64,000 nucleotides of DNA from Brachycybe producta (taxonomy: Eukaryota > Arthropoda > Diplopoda > Playtdesmida > Andrognathidae), in assembly GCA_036925085.1 (NCBI GenBank), contig JAUPFP010000001.1, positions 2,030,001 through 2,094,000 of the forward strand. The letters run 5' to 3'. The position numbers and the translations under genes were made by a program. Below, in pieces: positions 46,556-56,242 of the stretch. The notes beneath the pieces were generated by a model. It did not search any database and was not told where the DNA came from. It saw only the letters and a list, made by a program, of their open reading frames with translations. Position 1 is the first letter of the stretch. Every line of letters begins with the position of its first letter.

Positions 46556-48994
46556 ATGAAGCGCACATTTGCAAGTGGAGCATCGAAAAGAAAGAAAGCT
46601 GCTGAAGAAGAGAAAAGCCTCCAAAAATTACCAAAATTAACATCATTTTTCATTGCCCATGATGCATCAACATCCAAAAAAATATCTTCTATGCCAGACA
46701 ATGTTCATCTTGATCCAGATACACCTCATGCAGATACGGACACAAACCCTTCGCAATCAGCAGATGCATTATTTATGTTTTCAACAGACCCAGGTTTATG
46801 GGACCCAATTAATGATAAATTACGTTCATATTGGATAACTAAAGGTCCTAGTTCGTGCCAAAATCATGACTGCAATTTGACTAAGTCTGCCCATGTTTAT
46901 ATTAACTCTGGAGGAGAAAAAGCAACAACTAGATACCTATCGAAAATATTTTTTAAGCGTGTTTTGCGCAATGGGGAAATAGTTACCCGTGAATGGTTAC
47001 TATATTCCCCATCAGTAGGATCTGTGTACTGTTTTGTATGTCGATTATTTTCATATAAAAATGTAGCATTTAGTTCTACTGGGTTTAATGATTGGAAACA
47101 TGCAGCAAACAGCATTACTGAACATGAAAACAGCCTTGAACATAAAAACTGTATGCTGAAATATATTAATCGAAAAAATGAAACGAGGCAGATTGATTCA
47201 GAACTAATAATACAGTTTAAAAACGAGCAAGAGTATTGGCGTACTGTACTACACAGAATAGTTGCTGTTGTTAAATTCTTAGCAAAAAGAGGTCTTGCAT
47301 TCAGAGGGAGTAACGAGACAATTGGATCACTGCATAATGGTAATTACCTTGGAGTTTTAGAATTGATTAGTCAATTTGATCCTTTTCTTTTTGAGCATAT
47401 AAAAAAGTATGGTAATGCTGGTCGAGGAATCCCATCATATTTGTCAGCTAACATATGTGAAGAGTTTATAGCATTAATGGGTAAAAAGGTTTTGTCAGTG
47501 ATAGTCAGTGAATTGAAAAAAGCAAAATATTACTCAATCAGTGTAGATTCCACACCTGATGTTTGCCATGTAGATCAGTTAACATTCACAGTGAGATATG
47601 TTAAAAATGACAAACCAATTGAGCGTTTTCTCCAATTTATACCAATTCATAGTCATGGAGCAGAATATTTGGCTGATGTAGTCATAAAATTCTTGCAAGA
47701 CAATAAAATTAACTTACAGGATTGTCGAGGACAGTCATATGACAATGCATCAAATATGTCAGGGCAATATAAAGGGTTGCAAGCGAGGATAAAGTCATTA
47801 AACAAGTGTGCAATATATATTCCCTGTGTTGGGCACTCATTAAATTTAGTTGGTGTTCAAGCTGTTTCATGTAATGCTCATGTGACCAATTTTTTTAATT
47901 TTGTCCAAAAATTGTACACTTTTTTTGTGCAATCTACCCATCGATGGCATGTACTTTTATCTGTTCTGAAGCAACAACACAATGTTAAAGTTTTGAAGCG
48001 CCTTTCTGACACAAGGTGGTCAGCTCATGCAGATGCAGTCAAAGCATTATGTGGTAGCTATGATTTTATCAAAGAAGCACTTGAATGCATAGAAAAAGAA
48101 GTTAATCAACCTGTTGATGTTAGACATGAAGCCTCAAGCCTTATTAAAAAAATGGAAAAATTTGAAATTCGGTTACTAACAGTTGTTTGGAAAGAAATTC
48201 TTAACCGATTTAATGAGACAAGCAAAACTGTTCAAAAAGAAAACATGGACTTGGAAGTAGTCATGAAAGTAATGGAATCATTGAAAATGTTCATTCAAGG
48301 TATGCGGGACCGATTTGATGAATTTGAAGCAATAGCACGAGAAAAAGTTGGAAATACTGAATACAGTGATACATATCGACGAAAACAAAAGCGAAGTGCA
48401 CGATTAACTTTCTTTGATGGAAATGCTGATGAGACAACTTTTAGTTGTAGTGATAACTTTAAAATTAATATATATTTTCCAATCATAGACACTTTAATAG
48501 ATGGGTTGTCACGGCGAAATAAAGCTTATGAAAAAGTATATGAGAAATTCAAGCTATTTTCAAATTTAAAAACATTGGAACTGGATGAGATTAAATTTCA
48601 AGTTGAAGCACTTGCTTCATTCTACCCAAATGATTTAAATAAAGATGAATTAATTTCTGAATTTAGCCAAATAAAGTTCTATTTGTTGGATATGAAAGAA
48701 TTTAATATCAGTGGAATATATTCAAAAATAAAAGCAGATCATATCGAATCCACTTTTCCCAATATTGAAATTGCAGCAAGAATTTTCTTATCTTTAATGG
48801 TCACAAACTGTAGTGGGGAACGGTCATTTTCAAAATTAAAAAACATCAAGAATGAACTCAGAAACAGTATGCAACAAAACAGGTTGAATGCTCTGTCTCT
48901 CATGAGCATTGAATCTCACATATTGGACGAAATAGATTTTTCAGAAATAATTAATGATTTCTCATTACAAAAAGCTAGAAGAAAGCCTTTATGA
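46556..48994 (+). CDS. hAT transposase, TTF zinc finger / ZMYM1-like, 812 aa, intact
   Basis: This protein would excise and reinsert the surrounding transposon in the nucleus. Visible features in order: a basic SKRKK run (residues 10-14, likely nuclear import); a short KLTSFF motif (27-32); a TTF-type zinc finger with C101, C106, C159, C162, H190 and H196 and the typical CFVCRLF and GFNDWKH strings; a DUF4371-like RNase H core with the first acid D331 in SVDSTPD and the second D396 in SYDNASNMSG; the PCVGHSLNL motif (C424, H427); DTRW (485-488) before the helical insertion; and the C-terminal dimerisation region with the third acid E755 in NCSGERSFSKLK. All three expected DDE residues are present. 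The start is well supported: an in-frame TAA lies two codons upstream and -3 is A. No introns are evident. Composition matches the local AT-rich DNA. Alternative: a domesticated ZMYM1-like host gene, but the flanking repeats and target duplication argue for a transposon gene. Confidence 0.95.
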   Translation: MKRTFASGASKRKKAAEEEKSLQKLPKLTSFFIAHDASTSKKISSMPDNVHLDPDTPHADTDTNPSQSADALFMFSTDPGLWDPINDKLRSYWITKGPSSCQNHDCNLTKSAHVYINSGGEKATTRYLSKIFFKRVLRNGEIVTREWLLYSPSVGSVYCFVCRLFSYKNVAFSSTGFNDWKHAANSITEHENSLEHKNCMLKYINRKNETRQIDSELIIQFKNEQEYWRTVLHRIVAVVKFLAKRGLAFRGSNETIGSLHNGNYLGVLELISQFDPFLFEHIKKYGNAGRGIPSYLSANICEEFIALMGKKVLSVIVSELKKAKYYSISVDSTPDVCHVDQLTFTVRYVKNDKPIERFLQFIPIHSHGAEYLADVVIKFLQDNKINLQDCRGQSYDNASNMSGQYKGLQARIKSLNKCAIYIPCVGHSLNLVGVQAVSCNAHVTNFFNFVQKLYTFFVQSTHRWHVLLSVLKQQHNVKVLKRLSDTRWSAHADAVKALCGSYDFIKEALECIEKEVNQPVDVRHEASSLIKKMEKFEIRLLTVVWKEILNRFNETSKTVQKENMDLEVVMKVMESLKMFIQGMRDRFDEFEAIAREKVGNTEYSDTYRRKQKRSARLTFFDGNADETTFSCSDNFKINIYFPIIDTLIDGLSRRNKAYEKVYEKFKLFSNLKTLELDEIKFQVEALASFYPNDLNKDELISEFSQIKFYLLDMKEFNISGIYSKIKADHIESTFPNIEIAARIFLSLMVTNCSGERSFSKLKNIKNELRNSMQQNRLNALSLMSIESHILDEIDFSEIINDFSLQKARRKPL

Positions 48995-49123
48995 TTTCTC
49001 TTTGATTTTGTTTTAATATTGTAATTTTCTCAAATATATCCTTTAACTTTGTATGTAATTGTTTGTGTTTTAAATCAGCATTGTATTTTGTATTCCTTGG
49101 ATATTTTGTAAATGATCAGTTCA

Positions 49124-49129
49124 AATAAA
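49124..49129 (+). promoter_or_regulatory. Polyadenylation signal of the transposase gene
   Basis: An AATAAA lies about 130 bases after the transposase stop codon and still inside the element, before the right terminal repeat. It is the only canonical signal between the stop and the element end that I noticed. In such AT-rich DNA the motif alone is weak; its position supports it. Confidence 0.5.
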
Positions 49130-49273
49130 TAAGATGTTTAAACACAAAACAAATACCTTTTTTTTATAAATATAGCAGAGGCCTCATGCAGAAATATGGA
49201 ATTTTGTAAGGTATGGTTGGGGGCCTCAAATTTGAATTGTGCCAGGGCCACAAAATACTTAAAGACGGCCCTG

Positions 49274-49281
49274 CCCTCTAC
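49274..49281. repeat. Right 8-bp target-site duplication of the hAT element
   Basis: CCCTCTAC directly follows the right terminus GACGGCCCTG and is identical to 45861-45868. Confidence 0.93.
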
Positions 49282-49435
49282 CAGATGTCTCTACCAGTCA
49301 ATATCTTTTAAAATAAAATTTGTGTTAATTTCGCAGTATTTTCCAAACGATGCATTTATTTTTTTATGATTTTCTTTTATGCCAATTGAACCTCAAAAGC
49401 ACCAAAAATGTCAGTTACATGGTGTCACTTCTTAA

Positions 49436-49830
49436 CCGACTATATGGCCGCCATTAGCAGGCCAAAGAAATTACCAAAGGCTTGTCCTTTTCGGACATTT
49501 ACTGACAGATGATAATATTGGAATACTTAATGACGTATTGAATACACATCCTCGTAAAGGAAGACACTGGCATTCAAAGACTTTAAAAGAATTAATAGCT
49601 ATAACTGATGCATATTTTTTGGCCTTTTTTCCCTGAATGTTATAACTTATTAGAATATGGAATTCTTTTCCAGTTGATATTTCTTTTTCAATTTAACATT
49701 GATGATGTCTTGTTTTACCTGAATGACAATCATTTGTGATTGGGAGCAATCGACCCTCTGCCACATGGCTTTTAAGCTGATTGCAGATGTATGGAGTTGA
49801 ATTGAATTGAAATGAAATGAATATTATATT
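49436..49830 (+). pseudogene. Probable LINE 3' end relic (short decayed frame plus A/T-rich tail)
   Basis: After the hAT element an open frame without ATG runs from a TAA at 49433 to a TGA at 49634-49636 (66 codons), with less biased composition than its surroundings; it includes the strings LVLFGHLLTDDNIG and RHWHSKTLKELIAITDAYF. About 100 bases later the sequence becomes GC-richer (around 49740-49790) and finishes in reiterated GAATT/GAAAT units near 49797-49820. Such pentamer tails are typical of truncated LINE or SINE insertions. I do not recognise the peptide with certainty, so the LINE call is an inference from architecture. It could also be a chance frame. Confidence 0.35.
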
Positions 49831-50222
49831 TTCGTGAATGAACTAATGTATACTTTCTAATGTGCCAACCTGTATAGCTCACCCTGTATAGCCCACAACT
49901 TGTATAGCCACATACAGTATAGCTCCCTCAAGTGCTGCAACCTGTAACTAATTTCTGGTACTACATGCTAAGATATACCTGAAAAAAAAACGTGCACACC
50001 TGAAAGACGTGTACACCTGTCGCAAACAAGAAAAATTATATTGTTTCTTAATATGATGAGACATGAAAAACACCAATTTCCTTAAGTTGAACAAAAAAAA
50101 CCTTTTTTTTTTTCTTTTGGAAGTTTGACAAAAAAAAAAGTAGCCAACATAAAAAAAAGTTTTTAAAATTCTCCATTTTCTTAAGAAAAAATTTAAAACC
50201 ACTTAAGTGATCAAGAAGTACA

Positions 50223-50251
50223 GGTAGGTAGGTAGGTAGGTAGGTAGGTAA
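50223..50251. repeat. (AGGT)n tetranucleotide microsatellite
   Basis: Seven or so AGGT units in tandem at 50223-50251 (CAGGTAGGTAGG...). Accounts for the LPTYLPTYLP string in a minus-strand frame, which is not a gene. Confidence 0.9.
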
Positions 50252-50379
50252 GCCTCCTTCTTGTCTCACTACTACTCCTCCTCCCTGTGAGACCCAACTT
50301 TTTTTTTACGTAAATCAATTGGTATAATTGGAGTTCGGATGTTTTTTTTACCTTCTGTAATTTAGGTGTTGTCTCGTGT

Positions 50380-51830
50380 AGTAGCTCATTCAGGTTACAT
50401 AAAAAAACGGGACTTGATTTTAAGGAGGGGAGGAAAAATCAGTAAACAACTGCTGAGGCACCTGCTTCATCAGTACTGTACACATAAAAAAGTCAAGTTT
50501 ACAAATTCACTAGTCATTGTGCATAGTAACAAAACTCGATGGTGGAAAAACCGGAAAATTTATATTATTTTAAAAGCAATGCTTTTAACAAACAAGTGAA
50601 TGTAAATGTCATTGAAAATTGCATTTTAAAAATATCATTTTTACAAATTTTCTTTAACATTTCTGATTTTACTCATAGTAAAATAGTAAATCTATAAAAT
50701 CCGTAAAATTTATTTTACTTTAAGCAATGCTCGTAACTTAACGACCAAGAAAATCTAAATAATTGAACACTGCACTAAAAATTATATCAATTGTACAAAG
50801 TGTCTTTCAAATTTGTGGTTTTACTAATAAAAATATACTCAATTTTACATCCATTTGGTGCATTCATGCGCATTGTAGAATATGCCAATTATTGCCAGTA
50901 ATTTTGCAAATTTACAACAGAAATTTGATGAAATTCCTTACTGTCTTAGTGATTATGTAAGGTATCGTGTACAAAAATTAACAAAGCAACAACAGCAATA
51001 AACTCATTAACATTATAATTATTTTGTTGTTGTTGTTTTAGTCAATTTGCACATTGTCTAATGAGCTACTTGTGCATATTTGCTACCAAAATTAGTGGTG
51101 TTTTATATTGTCTAGTAATTGTGTAAATTTACTATACCAAGTTTCTGGTTTTTCCCCCCATTGTTGAGTAATTTGACTGAATTGGTGGCAATTAATGGAC
51201 AAACGTCTCCAAAGCAGAAATTAAACGCATTTTTTTGTGGTTTTATTCCATTTGAACATTACCTAATGAGCTATTTATTTTGTATATTTACAACCAAATT
51301 TGTGGTTTTGCGGATTAAATTGTGGTGATTTGTGGTTAATTTGGGTAAAATTCTCCAAACCAACAATAACATTATCCATTACATTCCATTCCATTACATC
51401 CATTACATCCAGACATTTTCTTCTTATAGTCAATTTGCACAGTGCCTAATGTACAGATTTGTGCAGATTAGTGATTTTGTCAATTATCCAAGTAATTAAG
51501 TAGAAATTTGTGACAATTAATGGGTAAATTTCTCCAAACCAACAATAAAATTATCGATTACAATTAGGCAATTTGCATATCGCCTAATTGAATATTTATT
51601 GTGTATATTTACTATTTAAAATTTGTAGTTTTGCTCCATTATTCAGTAATTCAGTAGAATTCCTTACAATTAATTAGCGCAAAATCCTGTAAATCAATAA
51701 TAAAATTATCAATTACAATTAAGGCAATTTGTAGATTGCCAAATAAGCTACAATAACTGTACACATTTGTACAACCAAATTGTTGATTTTACACATTGGC
51801 TAGTTATAGTACCAGAAACAACCGAATTTT
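50380..51830. repeat. Decayed satellite, about 140-200-bp period
   Basis: The sentence CAATTTGCACATTGCCTAATGAG, then TATATTTACNACCAAATTTGTGG, TAATTNNGTAGAATT, ACAATTAATGGGTAAA and CTCCAAACCAACAATAA is repeated with units near 51043, 51250, 51431, 51570 and 51723, with older copies back to about 50380. Units are 60-80 percent similar by eye. A CATTACATCC pentamer-type tract interrupts at 51372-51412. Short plus-strand frames in this region are accidental. Confidence 0.7.
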
Positions 51831-52064
51831 CCACATTGTTGCTAACATCTTTGTTAGCTTTGTATATTACATGATTGCTTATATTACGAATGCAATGTCT
51901 CTCAATTGGTTAACATTTATATATATTTTTTAAAAATAAAAAAGGACAATGTCAAACAAGTTTTCATTCTTAAAATTTAAAGGACATTTTACTTTATATC
52001 ATATGTCTGTTTTATTGTATTTTCCTGGAAGTCAAAAAAGTTCCAGGCACGCGACGACAATTTA

Positions 52065-52150
52065 CTTTTATTTCTACCTTGTTTTTTTCTTTTCATTCTA
52101 TCTTTCTTTCTCTATTTTTCTCTATATCTCTTTCTATCTTTCTATCTATT
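52065..52150. repeat. Pyrimidine-rich (TTTC/TCTA)n microsatellite
   Basis: TTTTTCTTTTCATTCTATCTTTCTTTCTC... followed by TATCTTTCTATCTATT. Gives a Phe/Tyr/Ser-rich accidental frame at 51949-52206. Confidence 0.8.
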
Positions 52151-52510
52151 TGAAGAAAAAAAAAAAACACCTGTTCCTTCAACACAATAATAGAATTGTT
52201 ACATGATGGAACACTATTGGCGTTTGCAAACATAGACACACTCACTCACAGTGTGTAGTAGTTAGTAGGTTATATATACTATTTGCTTGAGGATATTATA
52301 CCACAGACATACGATAGAGTAGAGAAAAGACAAACCTGCATAACAATGATATTTATACAGCTCAATATATTAAAAAATACAAAATTCAAACCTACCACAT
52401 AGTACTTGTTTTTCTATTGCTTTAAGAAAAAGAAAAAAGACCTAAAACATGGGAACCTAACTAATAATGATATATGTTGGTGGTTAGCAATTATTTCGAG
52501 ACAAGTCTTA

Positions 52511-52768
52511 GGGTTGGAATACACAAACCACTTTTTGGACCACTTTTTGACTGCAAAATGAAGTCAAAGGTGCTTGGCCTTTGGTTGCAATATGGTGGCA
52601 ACGTGGTTGCAATATGGTGGCAACGTGGTTGCGATGTGGTGGCAACGTGGTGATTGCAATGTGTTTTTTTTTATGGAAAGACTCAAAGTGGTCGGTTTTG
52701 GTGACAACTCGACATCATTTTGCAGTCGGAACGTGGTGGTTCAAACAGTGGTCCGTCTCCCAAGGGCC
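52511..52768. mobile_element. Family F MITE, copy 2, with internal minisatellite
   Basis: Starts GGGTTGGAATACACAAACC and ends CCGTCTCCCAAGGGCC, flanked on both sides by TTA (52508-52510, 52769-52771). Inner arms GACTGCAAAATGAAGTC and GACATCATTTTGCAGTC are inverted. The left third has expanded into a 22-bp tandem (52583-52648). Two overlapping plus-strand frames of 70-72 codons arise from this tandem and are not genes. Confidence 0.7.
52583..52660. repeat. 22-bp tandem repeat inside family F
   Basis: GGTTGCAATATGGTGGCAAC plus GT occurs three times in a row with two base changes in the third, followed by a partial unit. Copy 1 at 20086 has only a single GTTGCAATGT here, so the expansion occurred after the copies separated. 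Confidence 0.9.
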
Positions 52769-53284
52769 TTATTATTTGCTATATAATACTTGTATATAAA
52801 TGATATAACAAAACGCTTAGTTAACTAATTCTTGATTTATGTCCAAGAGTTTTCATTTCTGCTTTTTTTTTTTGACCTTACAAAGTTGATGGATTTTTTA
52901 TTTTTTTTTTTTACCTTTGTTTCTTTTGTATGATTTGTTTTTGTCTGACTTAATTAAGTTTTATCTTTGTGATTTTTGTAAAAAAATGCCAAAATATCTA
53001 CGATGAAATATGCATTAGTTTAATAATTTATTTTAGGTTTTCTTGTTTTAAAAAAATGTTTACCAGAAAGAAAAAAACAAGCTGTTCACAGAATTACTTT
53101 AAATTTCTATTATTTTAAATTTATTGTTTTGAAAATTTAAGAACACAGCCTTCAAATTGAGCGTAATTCCTTGGTATTGTAGCTCCTCATAACAATAAAA
53201 ATTCGGCATAATTAATCCTTTTATTTTTCCAAAGCGGATTTCTACAAATATTTTTTTTTTCATTAAAACAAAAACTAAAGAGGC

Positions 53285-53450
53285 CAAAGTACCACATGTA
53301 GAAAAAAGTTGTATCAAAATTAACTTTTTTCTGCCTACATTCTGTGAAAAAAATAATTGAGTTTTGAGGCCACATCCCAACATGCAGAAAACGCTATCTG
53401 AAAAGTCGCATTTTCAATTGGCGTTTTCTGTTTCAATGTCACGTGCAAAA
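53285..53450. repeat. Family E, solitary diverged unit
   Basis: ACATGCAGAAAACGCTATCTG, AAAAGTCGCATTTTC and TTGGCGTTTTCTG near 53380-53430, and TTTCTGCCTAC near 53330, match family E. The order suggests parts of two abutting units. Two overlapping minus-strand frames (53099-53383) run through it and are not genes. Confidence 0.6.
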
Positions 53451-53569
53451 TAGTTACATTTTTTCTGTTTTCCTTTGCATTCAACGGATCTCGCACATTA
53501 CAACAGAAAACATTTCAAAGGTATTGTTGAGTTTGTAAAAAGAGGGGAGAAAAAAAACATTCAGTGTTT

Positions 53570-53900
53570 GTGAAGATTGCTTTTGACCACTAGGGAATTT
53601 GCAAAAAAATTGACTAGCAGTATGTACAATGGCATGCTAAAATGTTAGGCAATCTACAGAATTCCTAACCAGCTAGTCAATGTGCGAAAGTATCCCGTTT
53701 GTGGGCAATGTACACAATGACCACGTGGCTATAGTCAATGTGCGAAAGTATCCCGTTTGTGGGCAATGTACACAATGACCACGTGGCTATAGTCATTGTG
53801 CAAACTTTTCCCTTTTCAGATACTTGGCAAGACTCTTTCCAGGCAATCTGTAAAATGATTGTCTCTGTAAGTCAATGTGGAAAATTATTACTTTTCGATG
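53570..53900. repeat. 58-bp tandem duplication in K-like repeat
   Basis: The segment from TAGTCAATGTGCGAAAGTAT (53674) is repeated exactly from 53732, and a third diverged start TAGTCATTGTGCAAAC lies at 53790. Surrounding words (TTAGGCAATCTACAG, TTGACTAGCAGT, AGGCAATCTGTAAAATG) resemble families K and the 50-52 kb satellite. The plus-strand 78-codon frame at 53738-53974 crosses it. Confidence 0.85.
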
Positions 53901-54840
53901 AGAAACTAAATAAAATCCTATTTTTTTCTCATATTCATACAGTAGTACAGTGTTTCTCATATTCTTACATTTAAAAAAAAACGTGAATTTTACAACAACA
54001 AAAAAGTGTATCATGAACTATTTTAAAACTTAGTTGCAAACCTGATGAAGATAGATGATCACCATTTTTAAATTAGCCACTCCTCCAGACTTTAGCTCAT
54101 TTTTTTTTTTTGGTTCTAGAAAAAAAAATGTAGAAAAATACAGCATTTTTAAATATATAGAATAAAGTACAAACTTTTTTCTTAACAAAAGACTTTTTTT
54201 TAAAAAATTTTGTGATCGGTTATTATGTAGCAGGTGTATGGAAGTTTTAGTTATATTTGACAAGTTTTTTATTATTATATGTAAAAAAAATAGCACATAA
54301 TTCTGAGCATGTTTTTTATATTCATTCATAAGAAAACTGAAAAAAAAAATGTTCTTTGGGTGCGGTTCTCAACATCATTGAGGTGGGCTATTAGGCTATC
54401 AAAAATGCCATCTGATAACCTAACCTTAAGGCTTTATAATATACTTATATGTGCATGCTCATATCTAATCAATTGCCTTCAATGGCAACCTGAAAATATA
54501 AAGATTTTTTGTTGTTGTTGTTGGCTCTCCCTACCCCACCCCTCCTTCCCCTTAATAAATGGTTTCGTGGTCAGTAATAAGGTGAAAACAACGTGCTTGT
54601 AAGAATCCAATTAGTGGTATCTATAGACCCACTCAATATTTGAAGATATGCCCACTACTTTTTTTTTCTAGACTTGTGGTTTCAAGTTTAAACTTTAAAA
54701 AAAGAGAGAGTCTGGAGTTTTTTTTCAAAATGATTTTCTCCTTCATGTTGATTTTTTTTAATAAAAAATTATAATAACAATAATCTGGTGCAGTGTGTCA
54801 TATTCAATTCAGTTCAAGTTAGTTAAGCAAACACACTTTT

Positions 54841-55255
54841 CACACAGACCACTTTGTGGCACGACAGCCACATAGATCAGGCGAAAATTAGGCAACAACA
54901 CAAGCTCGCAACTAGCAACTGTCTTCAGCAACTGTTGCAGGTCACACTATACTAGTATAGTAGGGAGCTTGCTACATTTGCAGGCACCAAATTGGTAATT
55001 GACAACAGTAGTAAGTGGATGTTGCCTCTGCTCAGTATGTTGAGCAGACCGAACAAGCAACCATTGTGTGCCAGCAACCACTTTCTTGTCACATGATCAT
55101 GATTTGGCTGCTGGTAAGTGCTCACTCATTTGGTTCCTTAATTTGCACCCAGCCTTAGGCCAGGCACACATTTATCAACAATGCAAGCTTGCAAACTTGC
55201 AACCAGTAACAGTCTCCAGCAACTGTTGCTGGTGACATTACACTAGTGCCATTAC
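54841..55255. repeat. Family G: GC-richer repeat with GCAACTGTTGC palindromes
   Basis: CAAGCTCGCAACTAGCAACTGTCTTCAGCAACTGTTGC at about 54901-54937 recurs in diverged form at about 55186-55228 (GCAAGCTTGCAAACTTGCAA...CAGCAACTGTTGCTGG), each followed by GTNACATTACACTAGT-like strings. GCCAGCAACCACTTTCTTG at 55072 and TTAGGCCAGGCACACATTT at 55157 look like element ends. Composition is clearly different from the AT-rich surroundings. Probably two related MITEs; class unknown. Confidence 0.6.
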
Positions 55256-55535
55256 TAGAGTAACCGAGCTCTAGACATAGCCCATCCGAAAGCTTATTAA
55301 AAAAAATAAGAGCTAAAACTGATGATCAGCACATTGTGCAAAAATTAAATGGGCCAAGTGCTGGGCCAAAAAGGTTGTTGCCACTGCCATTCATACAGTG
55401 GGCCAACATGTTGTACTACTTGGGTTTTCAATGCTTTGAGTGTCCAAAGTGTCAAAGTTTAATTCTTGAATTAGACTCTAAAATACTAATAATTTTTTTA
55501 AGTGAAATGTGACACTTTTACAGACATAATTAGTA

Positions 55536-55840
55536 GGACTCGGATGTTTATGCAATATCAAGCAATTGTTTCTCAGTATGTAGTCCAAAGGCCAATTGTG
55601 AAGTTACAATCCGGTTTAGATCAACCAACAATTATGTTTTTTGTCAATCTAAAATATTGGTTAGAGGCTAAACTATCCTTGACAACTGATAGCAACTAGG
55701 CATCTAGCCTCTAACCTGCGTTTTTATTAGAAAAAGCATAATTGCAGTTGCTCTAATGATGGTGATGATTACTTCATAACAGGCAGTTGGGCCACAAATT
55801 GAGAAACAATTGCTTGATAGTGCATAAAAATCCGAACCCC
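55536..55840. mobile_element. Family B palindromic MITE, copy 6, TA-flanked, inverted interior
   Basis: Left GGACTCGGATGTTTATGCAA, right GCATAAAAATCCGAACCCC, with TA at 55534-55535 and 55841-55842. The GATGGTGATGATT tract lies on the right side here, while in the copies at 3205 and 36021 it lies on the left. The body is therefore inverted relative to them. Confidence 0.8.
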
Positions 55841-56242
55841 TAATAATTAGTTAACTAACTGCTTTATTTTTTAAAAAATATATTATGTATGCATTTTAAT
55901 TTATTGCAATTTTATTTTTCGTTCTCTCTGAAATATACCATAATTTTCAAAACATTTTCAAGGTAATCATTAAGATCAACTTTTTAAGTGTTAATTTTTA
56001 GACAGTTAAATTCAAATGAATTTAAATGACGCATGTATTTGATATAATTTAAATAAAACACGTAATTGAACTTAAATGGTTTGGTTTTTCCACTTAGTTT
56101 ATATTATGCAAATAATGTATACTTATTTAAATTTATACTTAATTGCTTATTTATACAGAGTGCAAACAAAATATCTTCTTCAATACATTTGAGTCACAGC
56201 TTTTTTTTTTTAAAAAAACGAAAATTCGAATTAGTTTGAAGT

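Larger units (their letters stand above)
45869..49273 (+). mobile_element. Complete autonomous hAT-superfamily DNA transposon
   Basis: The element begins CAGTGCCATCTTAATG and ends with the complement of CAGGGCCGTCTTTAAG, which match at 12 of 16 positions. It is flanked on both sides by the same 8 bases, CCCTCTAC (45861-45868 and 49274-49281). An 8-bp duplication is the hallmark of hAT insertion. Both ends carry subterminal GGCC-rich segments, including a GGCCTCTGC motif facing inward at about 45929 and outward at about 49175. These stand out against the AT-rich surroundings and are probable transposase-binding repeats. Between the ends lie a 687-bp leader, one uninterrupted transposase frame and a roughly 280-bp tail with a polyadenylation signal. 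The intact frame and perfect duplication suggest a recent, possibly still active, insertion. Confidence 0.93.

Noticed and set aside
46653..48492. Short frames inside the transposase region on other frames/strand
   Set aside because: Shadows of the transposase coding region.
50048..50269. Minus-strand frame with LPTYLPTYLP
   Set aside because: Created by the (AGGT)n microsatellite.
53099..53383. Two overlapping minus-strand frames of 94 and 62 codons
   Set aside because: Overlap a family E repeat and AT-rich DNA; no similarity to known domains by eye.
54030..54329. 99-codon minus-strand frame
   Set aside because: Lys/Phe/Leu-rich reading of A/T homopolymers; an overlapping plus-strand frame at 54309-54602 is equally featureless.
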